Shown piece by piece: positions 11,401-21,900 of a DNA stretch of 64,000 bases. How positions within the stretch are numbered: position 1 is the stretch's first letter; each line of letters starts with the position of its first letter. The position numbers and the translations under genes were made by a program. The stretch comes from Dysidea avara (taxonomy: Eukaryota; Porifera; Demospongiae; Dictyoceratida; Dysideidae), in contig NC_089274.1 of NCBI RefSeq assembly GCF_963678975.1, forward strand, positions 30,071,053-30,135,052, read 5' to 3'. The notes under the pieces are model-generated. The model was not told the DNA's origin. It did no database searches and saw nothing but the letters and a program-made list of their open reading frames with translations.

Positions 11401-14400
11401 ATACCCTTACCCGGAAAAATCTGTAACCATATTTGTCAAAAAAATAAAGCAAATCGCAAGTGTATTATGTGTAACACATGAAATTAGGTTGTGCATCCAT
11501 ATGGTGAATACACAGTGAAGTTGAATTAAAGTTGCCATGCCGATCACGTGATTAGGGGAATTAAAACTAGACTAAGGGCATGTAATGCAGCAAATACCTG
11601 TTGTCTTCTACTGTAATCCATCTGCAGCGCTAATGTGCAAACAAATAGCTTGCCTCTTGGGAGTTTACATGTTCTAGCATTATATAGTTCCTGTTCCCCT
11701 CACTCCTAACCTCCTAGTAGCTTCTTGTCAATTTTCTAAGTTACTGTACATTTGTTTCTTTTGCCTTTGGCTCTGTGTTCCTATCCCCTTCAGTTCTGTC
11801 CTGCTCTGTTCTTGCCCTTCTCCGGAGTTCTTATTCCTGGCGCTAAATATATCAGGTGGGTTCAGCAAGTTTGTGTTGCTTGGCATCTATGTTTTACAAT
11901 GGATGTCACTCCAGAAACTCAGCTTTCCTTCATAGCACATTGTTTAGAATAGTTCAACACGTACATCACACGCATCTGACGTTATTACTATTGATATAGC
12001 AATAGGACTTCAAAGTAACTGTGTTTCCATAAATTAACATTATATTATGCTTCAAAATTTTGGTCTGTTTGCCTACTTACTGAATTATAACATTAGTTTT
12101 TAGCTATAGGCATGAATGGATACATTATTTGGGGGTAGAGGAAACCCCCATCTTACTACTACCAAAGGGTCTGCATTATGACGTAGTGTAGGGCTGCAAT
12201 CACCATTCCATGTAATGTGAAGTAGCTGTGCTCAAAAGACCTGTTTACGAACTTGCAATAATGACAATGATTTTCATCACTGTACAGCAAGTATAACATG
12301 CTAGAAATTTCTATTAATAAACTCATCGGTGCCAGCTTGATGGTGATTAATGTGCAGCAAATCCTGGATCACTCGATGCTATGGTTTGGGAGTTAGCTGG
12401 ACCTTGGACAGACAGAAAACTTTATATAGTAGGCAGCAATGATGTTTAACCAGGAAGACCCAAGGCTGTTCTGTAGCTGTGTACTGTATACAGCCGAGTA
12501 GGCTGGAGCAATTGGAGTAAAGTTACTTATTCAGTAGCGGTCATTTGAGCCTAGAACCTTACAAATGCCTAGCCACTGGCCTACTACTGCTTATATATAA
12601 TTATATATATATATTAGCAAAAGTCAGCTCACTAATTTTGTCCAGTGTGCGGAAGTGCATGACAGTTCCTATTTGAGTTCCTTGTATTGAGCTCTAGTTC
12701 CTGTTAGTATGCTCAAGATTTAGTCCAAATTTAACTTCATAGCAACTAGATAGACTATATACATACAGGCTATAACTGCGGCAATGGACAAAGCAGAAGT
12801 TTCCAGAGGTCAAAGCACATTGATAAAAAGTACTGAAACAAGCTGGAGTAGTGCACGATATTACATCACAGTAAAACAATAAGAAGTGTTATATCCCTAC
12901 TGTGCATTTCCATTATGGTATCTTGAGCACAGTAGGGATATAAACACTTCTTATTGTTTTACTGTGATTTAATATCGTACACTACTCCAGCTTGTTTCAG
13001 TGCTTTTTATCGAAGTGCTATGGCCCTTACTCTAGTTGAAAATTCCAAATTTTTCTGTGTACTTGTTTGTTAACTTTATTTTGTAAATAATTGTTATGAC
13101 TGGTGAACACATGCATACCGCATCTGAAATGGTGCCGCGCACCCCAGCTATATCAATTATTGTCTGAAGTGAAGTATCCATTACGCTTCGTTGTCAGCTA
13201 TGTTCAACCCATTACACAGCATTTCGGATCAAGAACTGTTCGAAAAACACCTCTGCAATCCATGCATACCAAAAGAAAGAAATGGTGCCACGTGTCCCAG
13301 TTATATCAATTATCTGAAAAGTGAAGTATCCATTATGCTTTGTTGCTGGCTATGTTCAATCCGTTACACAGCAGTACGAATCAAGAACTGTTCGAAAAGC
13401 ACCTCTGCAATCAAAATAGCCACTACGAAAAATACAAGACGATTTCCATTATGAAGGGAAGCCATCACATGCTACCGCCTAATCGATACTTTTCGCTGTC
13501 AGCAAAGATGAATGGGACACAAAGGAGGACACTGGTAAGTCCATGAAGAATGCATTGTACGTACTGCAGTATGCCAAAAGGCACCTCTCGAGCCGAACAG
13601 TGAAAAAATTAAGCCCGTAGCCTTAGCTGTTATCGAGTTACACTTGTCTGAAGGAATCAGTCAGTTACTTAGTCAGTAGAAAATTCCGCATAATAAAAAT
13701 TCCATAGCAACTTGTTGAAAGTGTTTCGGGCCGATCTGAAGGCATGTTTGTGCTTAGTTTTACCTAACCAATACTGCATGCCTCATCATCATCAGGGATA
13801 ATTGAGGCTGGTTTTTCGGTGATGTTATTTTGTGGGCCACACCTACTCCTTTGTGGTCCCTACTATACGGTACTATCATACTGTATGATATATATATATA
13901 TATATATATAATATCTGTACTGGTGTTTTTGTAATAACATTCATTGGTAAGCAATACCATTCGTGGTTGATATGACATCACAAACTAGTAGTTCCGCCAC
14001 AGGGTGGTAAGTTAGTTATCATTGGGTGATGATTTATGGCACAGTAACAGAGACACTCTGTCTATAGTATGGTAGTTATCACCTAGTGCCGCACTTTGAC
14101 ACTCCTACACACTGGGATCTAAAATTCAATTATTCATATGGTAATACTGTTTAAGTATGGAAACCTAAAATGTCACCTTGAGACATCTTAAATCACCTTT
14201 ACTGAATATTAGACTACAACAAGTTTGATACTGAAATTTGATTGGCTGAAAACGTGGTCTCTAAATCCCGTAGTGCCACGTTCTGAGGCGATACGAAACA
14301 CAGCAATTATGCGCCTGTAACATTGACAACGTTGGGCATTTAAATGGCTAGTAACAGCCGTACTGGGTAGCAACAGCCATGCTGAATTAGAGGGAGGTGT

Positions 14401-16142
14401 AGAGAGATTGTTTTTAGTAATTGACGATGATACATTTCTTGTTTACAAGCAGTTGTCAACTCAAGGTACAATAACGAGTTGTAGTATAAATATAACGAGT
14501 TGTAGTATAAATAAGCTAGATGTCAAGAACCAATGGGTCTATGAATCCTGAGGGTCTTAGTAGCGCCCGAGTGTAGCGAGGGTGCTACTAAGGGCCTGAG
14601 GGTTTTCTAAATTCTGTAAAACCCTGGTTCTTGATGTTTAACTGTTATATATTAGCCGAATACAGCATTAAAAACAAGAAAATACTTCCACCCTTTCAAT
14701 CCAAAGGGATACACCATGCCTATGAGGTCTGTAATGTTGTTTTTTAGTTGCTAAACACATCTCTCTATACATGTATTAATAACAGAAATAAGGCCACATA
14801 AACTTAATTATTAGTTTCTCATCCTCCTGTACTCAAAGTAGCAGTGCGGGAGGGTGGAATTTTATTTTATTTTTTACTGACCAAATAGCTGAATTAGCTA
14901 GCTAAAATGACTCAGAATGCAGTTTTCTTAAGACTGCTCTAGCAAGGTAGCAACTTTAGAAGGTGCTGGATAGCTGCACTCAGCCACCAGTGGTCTTACT
15001 GAGGTAAGAAAAATGGCTATGCAGGTGGGGATGAGAAACTAATAAATAAGTTTACTGTATATGTGACTGAATTTGACAAAACCCGGCTTCGACGCACAAA
15101 ACTTCGTTAGGAGATATGGCGATTTTAAGTAATCATTGTGTAATAACTTCCCAGTGCCTACAGCTGTGCAAACAAAATTTGCACCAAGTATGCATCTATT
15201 TACTAGCTATCACTGAGTGGGTGTATACATTTCTGATACCCAAAATTAGCCCTGTTTTGGGCAGCTTTTCTCGAGTGGGTAATAATATCACAGGTGATAG
15301 TAATAGGGTGGAAGGGTGGGGGTGGATGGTGGTCTTAATATACGGGTATAAAATGGAGTAAGAAGACGATTGGAATCCAGAGGCCAAGTTTGGGCTCTCC
15401 ATGGCCCTCAAATCACTCCAAATTGACCGAGAACACTATTGGTGAGCTCTCTGTGAAGTCCCAGCTCACTACACACCATTATCACAAAGCCATGGCCATT
15501 CAATGGCGCCAATCTCCCACTCGTGGCTTTGACAGGGTCGGAAGAAAGCTGCCACAGAAACCAGACTTGCCAGTCCTGAAGGAAGTACAGTGTGGAATGT
15601 GATAGTGTATTAGGCCAGCAATCCATTTCTGGTAAAAACGTAAGTTTGATTTTGTGTGTGTGGAAGCCTTGTTATGTGAAATCCGGTCACATATGGACTA
15701 ATGAAATTTCAAGCAGTAGGGTGAATCGAAGTGATGCAGGCAGGGATGAAAAACAATCGAGTTTGCCTGGCCTAACAATACTAGTGCATTGTTTTATTAA
15801 AGTACATGTATAAACCTTATTTCCACTCAGAGTGCATCCAGTCAGGTCATCTCGTTTAATAGATACAGAAAAGCCATCAGGAACTCCATGCAATCTCCAA
15901 GGGTGAATGGGAGTTGGTCTAAGTGCGAGCTACAGAAATGAAAATGACACAATAACTGAATAACCTCGACAATAACCCGAACAATAACCCGAACAATAAC
16001 CCGAACAATAACCCGGCGCTGTTTAATGCTCGTAAATACAATTCATGTTACTGCAAAATCCTACCTTAAGATAAGTGGATGGAACTTTGTTTAAACATGT
16101 AGTCCAATCAGGAGCAACGTATTTTTGCAGCAACGCTGACAT
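8476..16142 (-). CDS. PLP-dependent D-cysteine desulfhydrase / ACC deaminase-like, exons 1-6 (3' part missing)
   Basis: Six exons join in phase: 16142-16065 (ATG), 15929-15816, 11244-11083, 11027-10867, 10176-10080 and 8576-8476, giving about 237 residues. The fold-type II PLP signature is clear. The junction of exons 2 and 3 gives SGNKVRKLEF, with the expected PLP lysine. Exon 3 holds [14 protein letters not shown], exon 5 [16 protein letters not shown], and exon 6 the phosphate-binding loop [11 protein letters not shown]. The family turns D-cysteine into pyruvate, sulfide and ammonia, or acts on ACC or D-amino acids; the exact substrate cannot be told here. Members run to about 330-380 residues, so roughly 100-140 C-terminal residues are missing. 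Exon 6 ends at a good donor (GTACGT) in phase 2, so further exons should lie at lower coordinates or beyond the window. Introns are 135, 4571, 55, 690 and 1503 bp; the large ones are filled with repeats. Confidence 0.88.
9369..9522. repeat. Foldback repeat, TTAAAG-ended, copy 1
   Basis: A nearly self-complementary 154-bp block with ends TTAAAGCACC / GGTGGTGCTTTAA. The arms pair through AATACAGTACGAGGGTGTGT and its complement to a short GCCTCG loop. A second, more diverged copy is at 48379-48522. It lies in intron 5 of the PLP enzyme gene. Confidence 0.75.
9609..9834. repeat. Two direct repeats of about 78 bp
   Basis: 9609-9690 and 9757-9834 share a unit beginning gtaagtgttcatataatct and containing tagttgtagaacgaact and ggattagtttggct, at about 90% identity. 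The spacing between units is about 148 bp. It lies in intron 5 of the PLP enzyme gene. Confidence 0.75.
9888..10003. repeat. Short tandem array and adjacent palindrome
   Basis: Four units of the form ctgtatttgcccaagtgtac occur at 9888-9950. They are followed by a palindrome at 9957-10003, whose arms gctgcataactgtactgtat and its complement flank a short gagt loop. The array unit shares ctgtact with the palindrome arms. Confidence 0.7.
12815..13065. mobile_element. Foldback MITE, 'TGTGC-core' family, copy 1
   Basis: Left arm: caaagcacattgataaaaag, then an aagctggagtagtgcacgat block and an aagaagtgttatatccctac block. The right arm (about 12910-13065) is the complement with few mismatches. The same element is at 34840-35100, and a shortened one at 61060-61262. 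Each time it is followed by the same 0.7-0.9 kb repeat body. It lies in intron 2 of the PLP enzyme gene. Confidence 0.8.
13066..13890 (+). repeat. Dispersed repeat body, copy 1
   Basis: It matches 35110-35975 and 61905-62575 in order and orientation. Shared blocks include atgactggtgaacacatgca, a duplicated sub-unit with aagtgaagtatccattac, gggacacaaaggaggacact and tcatcatcatcagggataat, ending in gtggtccctactata. The short open frames here (for example 13191-13454) come from this repeat and show no recognisable domain. It ends beside a (TA)n tract at 13890-13912. Confidence 0.75.
13913..15815. other. Repeat-rich intron DNA of the PLP enzyme gene
   Basis: No exon recognised. It contains a partial foldback at 14522-14640, where cttagtagcgcccgagtgta pairs with gggtgctactaag and the outer ends share agaacc / ggttct. 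A short TIR element is at 14806-15053 (ttattagtttctcatcc / ggatgagaaactaataa). At 15390-15720 there is a moderately GC-rich segment with open frames on both strands and no family that I recognise, probably another dispersed repeat. Confidence 0.55.
15966..16016. repeat. 12-bp minisatellite (acaataacccga)n
   Basis: About four exact copies of a 12-bp unit (acaataacccga) in intron 1 of the PLP enzyme gene, only about 50 bp from exon 1. Confidence 0.85.
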
Positions 16143-16789
16143 TATTTAAGATAGGCACTGGCACCATAGATACTAGAATACATAAGGGCACGTGGGCACT
16201 GGTAGGACAATGAAAATAATCGAAACCCACAATTACAATAGTTAGGTAAGCTTAATATTTCAAGTACGCAATGCCTCGTGTTACTCACGTGGCCAGCCAA
16301 AATGGTAAGTCTTACTTTGTTGTTTTATGTGAAGAACTAACGGGTAACTGTGGTTTCGTCCTCGGGATGCGTTACTAGTTTACTAGTCTCGCGGCGCCCG
16401 ACCCTAAAAAGTCGGGCGCCGCGACTTTTTAGGGTCGGGCGCCGCGAGACTACTAGTTTACTTACTATATAACGGAACTGTTCCGTTCCGTATAATAATG
16501 AACCCCATCAAAATGTGCGGAATTGGTGTTGTGTTATGGCCCTTATGGGGCTTCATAAAATATCCCATATATCCGCACAAACTGTGAACACATGATTATA
16601 TTTGTGAGGGGGGCTCAGGTATGCGTATGGGCGCGTGATGGGTGGGTCCATAACAATATAGTATCCGTGTAATAACCGGAAGCTTCACCATGGCGGATTT
16701 AAGGGGACGAATGCAGGTGTCATACTAAAAGTCGCGCGGTTTAAGTAGCACTCGCAGCAGGAAGCAAGGTTCGGGATTTGTGATCTGAT
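16143..16789. promoter_or_regulatory. Shared divergent upstream region (PLP enzyme / sulfotransferase)
   Basis: 647 bp separate the two divergent start codons. No TATA box at a convincing position. It contains a GC-rich palindromic MITE at 16384-16452. A bidirectional promoter is inferred from the arrangement alone. Confidence 0.5.
16384..16452. mobile_element. TAGTCTCG palindromic MITE, 69 bp, 9-bp TSD
   Basis: It begins TAGTCTCGCGGCGCCCGACC and ends with the complement; arms of 29 bp are exact, around an 11-bp GC-rich centre. It is flanked on both sides by CTAGTTTAC (16375-16383 and 16453-16461), a perfect 9-bp target site duplication, the size typical of Mutator-like transposition. Same family as 28503-28571 and 42462-42875. 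Confidence 0.9.
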
Positions 16790-18801
16790 ATGATTCTGTG
16801 TTCACTTCGAGTCATGGTGTCGGTAAGTTTTCTAAACGTTTGTATCTGCTTGCTGTGTGCTCGAGTAGTATGGCGAATGTCGTACCCAGTCCACAAGGTA
16901 CCCTCTGGTCTGGCCGGTCTGTTGCGAGACTAGCCATGGGCAGGGTGCCCGGATGAATGTGTGACTATTAATACAGATCCGTTGTATCAGTCTTGACATA
17001 TCTACACATTCTACTATCCATGTTCGTAGTATGCAGGCCAGCATTGAACAATTAAAATAGTACATTGTACAGTTCATCATTACTCTATAGCTGCTGTGTG
17101 TAACTGTTGGTGTAGATCTTGAAGAGTGCAGATTACGAGGTTTCAAGTTCATTTGTGCAAGTATCAATGAAAATTAATGTTGTCAAAGTAGTAAGTAACT
17201 CAGTCAACTATGGTGTAGTTCAACTGTCACACAGTAACAGAGTTTCTGCATCTGTACATGTGTTATACAACATGACAGCTGTGTGTAGGAACTGGGAACT
17301 AGGATGTAATAGATTCAAGGTGGTTTATTGTCTTCGTTACATACCTAGCCATCAGATACTCCATAGAACTCGCATCAAAATTCTCCATTCATAGATTTTA
17401 AGAAACTATAAATCTTTGGTGGTCTATTTCATTCACGATGGGATAGCTTGGTGGATAGTTTACAAGTAATGAAGTGATAATCTCTCTTCAGTGGTCTAAA
17501 ATTTTTAAAAAAAACCTCTACTATGCAATAGTTGATTTAGTAGTGCTTTATTAATTAAACCTTGCCCTGAGTGGTGGATTTTCAGTATTTCATCATGCAT
17601 CAAGTAACTATTATACTAAACTGCCATCACTAACCAAGTATGTATATTCTAATGATGCCATACTTGATTCCATAATGTGTTTTCGTCCTCCCACTTAGCA
17701 GTTCTATAGGCAGTGTATGTATACAGTCATGCTACACTTACTGTAGTTCTGTTCTTTTGTAGGCCAATGCAATCCAAAAGGCGGCCTACTTAATGGCTGC
17801 TTTGACTACTTTTTTTTTGGTTTACAAGTTTCTAAATGTTTCTAATATCTATATTTTTAATTCTGAATTGGACTTATTGAGGGAAGACCAATATATTAAT
17901 GGTACTAGTTTTTTATTTGGACAACCTTCTGGAATGTCGTTTGTGAATTGTGTACCTGGAATTTTAACCAAATTGGCTGCTGGGAAATTTGGCCAGAGCT
18001 TATCACAATCAAAATGTAAACAATTAAAAGACATGCGATTTATTAATGATTCTGAAACAGTTGCACTGGTCAGCTTTCCAGGTTCTGGAAACACTTGGAC
18101 CAGGCTGCTTTTAGAACAAGTAACTGGAATATTTACTGGATCGGTATACTGCGATCGTGAGCTAAAACAGGAAGAATTTCTTGGAGAGTCTGTGGCCAGT
18201 GGAAATGTGATAGTGGTCAAGACACACATACCAGGAAAGGGATATCCCACAATGCACCGCCGTGCCATCAATCCAACCAACTTAAAAGGGGCTATCTTCA
18301 TCACAAGAAATCCATTAGACTGTCTAGTGTCCGAGTGGAATGGACAGAATTTACATAAACACAGGCATACTGCTGGTGTTGGAAAAGATTACTTTGGTGA
18401 GAGATGTACAATATTAGATAAATGTATATTATTGTATCCACATAGGTAATAATTATGATTGGAATCAGTTTGTTATAACTAGAATGGAAGTATTTTATGC
18501 ACTGTATCATTATTGGTTGGTTGATGTTGACATCCCTGTGTTGGTTATCAAGTATGAAGATATGCTTGAGGATGTTTCAGGCAATCTGAGAAGGATGCTT
18601 GATTTTCTTAAGGTACGTTATTCAGAAGAGGAATTCTCTTGTGTGGAACATAACGAGATGAAAAAATTTTATCGTCACAAACACCATACTGACTCTGCTG
18701 ACCTCTTCACAGAAATTCAGCGTCAGATTGTGCTAAACCGTTTACGATTAGTGGAGCCACTAATGAACATGTATAATGTAACTTATAAAGACCTTCTGTA
18801 A
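16790..18801 (+). CDS. WSCD-like type II membrane sulfotransferase
   Basis: Three exons, 16790-16822, 17763-18396 and 18446-18801, give 340 residues; introns are 940 and 49 bp. A second in-frame ATG at 16814 could also be the start. An N-terminal hydrophobic anchor (AALTTFFLVYKF) suggests a Golgi type II membrane protein. The sulfotransferase PAPS-binding loop is SFPGSGNTWTRLLLEQ. The tract TGIFTGSVYCD, the TH-containing VVKTHIPGKGYP and the 3'-phosphate-binding ITRNPLDCLVSEWN follow in the expected order. The spacing is that of WSCD1/2-type sulfotransferases, here without a WSC domain. It would transfer sulfate from PAPS to a glycan; the acceptor is unknown. The 3' end is convergent with HPF1. 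AATAAA at 18800-18805 overlaps the stop codon and another lies at 18850. Confidence 0.87.
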
Positions 18802-18855
18802 TAAAGTACCGCATGCTTTTGTGTTGTGTTCATGATTGTGTGGAAATGTAATAAA
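18799..18855 (+). terminator. Poly(A) signals of the sulfotransferase gene
   Basis: AATAAA occurs at 18800-18805, overlapping the TAA stop, and again at 18850-18855. The second is the more plausible signal. The HPF1 stop codon on the other strand is only about 60 bp further on, so the two 3' UTRs probably overlap. Confidence 0.5.
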
Positions 18856-18915
18856 AATTTACACTGTATATAACAAGCTCAAGTACCAATACACTGATCA
18901 TACATACATTCAACA

Positions 18916-21900
18916 TTAGTCCTTTTTTCTTTTAATCAAGTGCTGCTTGATTATTTTAGCAAACACAGGTCTGTTCAGTAGTTCATATGCAAGGGGTAAT
19001 AAATTTACTATTATTTTGTGAAACTGGTCGCTGTGACAAAACAGGTCAATGCCAAGCTCTAGTCCCATCCCATAATCGCACTCATCATTTGCAAACTGAA
19101 CAAAAGACAGCATTTCTTCCAGTGGTTCAGAAGCTGTAGCCTTTTCTTCCTTTGACTTTGAAGACACTATTTTATCCAACACAGCTTTTAGTTCACCTAC
19201 AGTACATGTTTCAATATATGAAATAACAGAATTTCCTACTTGACTACTAGAATATAACTATTAAAATATTTCCTTAAATCCATCAGGAAACATGGACTGC
19301 ATGCAGGCTTTGGGAAGAAAAAAAACCCAGACGTTAAGGTATATTGGGTACTTCAGTATAACTGTTGTACTGCAAAAAACATACCTATACTGTTATTCAA
19401 TGGATTTGACACATTTGTGTAAAAGATAAAATTGCACACTACACTGTATACAGTAGGTAGAATCCCTAATCAAAAACACCCACATAGTGGGTAAAATAAT
19501 TTCAATCAAATCAGAATCCAATCTGTATACTCGTAGGGTAGTTTGGGTGTAACTAATCACTGGCCTGGACTAACATATTTTTGGTTTTTACGCATTCTGA
19601 GGTTGGTTTTACGAGTCTTGCTAGCTAAGGGCCATCAGAAGACTTGCAGTTTGGTTCTAAAATGATGAGTGTGAGGAGTGGAGTAAGCAAAAACTGACTT
19701 CTCACTACTCATTTTTGCTACTTATGATACACTGTATACTTGAACTAAATAGCTCAGACCCCTGGGACACAACCTATCCTTCCTAAGACAATCTAATTGT
19801 AGCTAAATTTGTTCCTACATGAAATATACAAGTAGAGTTTTTCTGCTGCTATCATGATTAGTTCTTACATGACTGTGCTAGTTGATGTACTATAATATGT
19901 GACCAAATTTATTAGCATTGTACAAGCTTGCTACTATCTCCAAGACGTTATCGTTGGTTAACCATAACCCTGCAGCATACTGATAAGGAGTATAGGTATA
20001 TGTACTGTAGAAGAACATAATAGAGGTGAAATCACTAGAAGTCAGTAGACTGCAAGTTTTCTGAAGGCCCTTGGCTAGCAGGACTCAATAAAACCAACCT
20101 CAGAATGTGTAAAAACCAAAAATAGGTCAGTCCAGTAGTCCAGTCCAGTGATTAGTTACACCCGGGTAGTTTCCCTAAAAATTTATCTTGAAGACTGACA
20201 TGGTGAGAAAAGCATTGATACATGTATACTTGTTTACAGCATTACGGTGGAGTATAAACAGTGGACCCTATCTGGTAATTATAAATTCTAATTTATAAAA
20301 CATCATGTGATGGAGAAAAGTGGATTGGCCATGTACAGTATGACTACAGTACATACTTTGAATTGGAGACAAGTATAAAATGTATAAAGTATATAATATT
20401 CAGGGGTTAATCTAGGGGGGGGGGGGTGGGGGGGGCACAGGCCCCCTCTGGGTTAGCTATTGCCCCCCCTAGGTTTATACCTATAGCCTTGAGAAATGGA
20501 AAGGTTTAATTGATCCCAAAGTTGTATAATCTAATGGTCAATATTCAATGGCATCACAGTAAAATTTCACCAAAATTGAGTATATTTACACCTAAATTTT
20601 CAAAATTTTCCTGGGGGAGCATGCCCCCAGACCCCCCTAGAATCCGAAGCGACTTACTTCGCCCCCTCTAGGTTTATATTCTGGGTTGAGCCCTGATATT
20701 CCAAGAAGAGTTGGATCTCCGTGGGTCCCGGGTCCTTGGTTCCCAAGTCAGCTGTTTATATACACCTGGAATTTTATGTAGCAGTAGTAATATTGTGTTT
20801 CTACCAATTTGTTAACTGCATGCTCATAAGGGGATAGGGGCTACAATCCTTTTTCTATTGCATAGACCAAGCAAAGTATAAAGTTTAATTTGTTTTCTTT
20901 TCCTCAATATTGATGTGATCAGCAGTCATGTAATGAAAATCACAACAATGGTGTATTAAGGAAAACCAAATTCTTTGAGCAGGAGGAATCTTTCATTTTA
21001 GATGATGGCCTATCTACAATTGTCAACACTGAAAAGTATGTACAAGTACTGTAATTGATCAATAGGGGTAGAGAGTAATGCTGATGATGAGAAACATGTA
21101 TAGGAATCATTTGCTTGATACCAAACTGGACCCATGTACTGTATGACAGGAAATTTATGTCTTGCACACAACACGCACATCACAAAACATACCATTTGTC
21201 ATTGGTAGTGGTCTATAGCCAACATCATTCTGATCAACAGGCACTACTATCCCAATCTTGTTGAAAGATTTTGCCACAACTTGTTTATTCCTTGTCTTGA
21301 AATTCTTTGATTCAACTAGGTTGTAACTAAGCTCCTTACATTTTGCTTGCAGTTTAGTGTTCAGTTCTTTGAGTTTAGAATTTGTGGACACTGTCTTCAA
21401 CTTCTTTGAAATCTGAAGTCTGTATAGATGATTAAAAAGTTATATGTACTTATAGGCACTGTAGCTGTAGCACTTGATGTAGTGTATTGTGTGTGTGTGC
21501 GTGTGTATGTGTGTGTGTGTGTATTGTGTGTGTGTGTGTGTATTGTGTGTGTGTGTGTATTGTGCGTGCGTGTGCGTGTGTGTATTGTGCGTGCGTGCAT
21601 GCGTGTGTGTGTGTGTAGACACTGTACATTGATGTCGTTCAATGTGTTGCTCTTATTGTACTATAAAATCACATACCCAACTGTTGCAAATATGTTATCT
21701 CCTTCTGCTTTGAGGACACATGATTCTTTGGAGTTATTAGAAACCAAAAATGTCGGTAAATCATCAGGATTATCCCTACAGACAGACACATATCATGACA
21801 CTAATCATAGAGAAGAGGAGAATATCTAGCACAGAGCCACTGCAAATCAATCTGTTGGGATTCACTGTAATGGTGAAAGTACTTTTAAACCCATTAGTCC

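Noticed and set aside
13103-13546. Overlapping short frames (for example [10 protein letters not shown]...)
   Set aside because: They fall in the dispersed repeat body and recur at 35236 with frame differences; no evidence of selection for protein.
21397-21829. Open frames reading VCVCVCV or HTHTHT
   Set aside because: Products of the (GT)n microsatellite in HPF1 intron 5; the neighbouring real HPF1 exons are in other frames.
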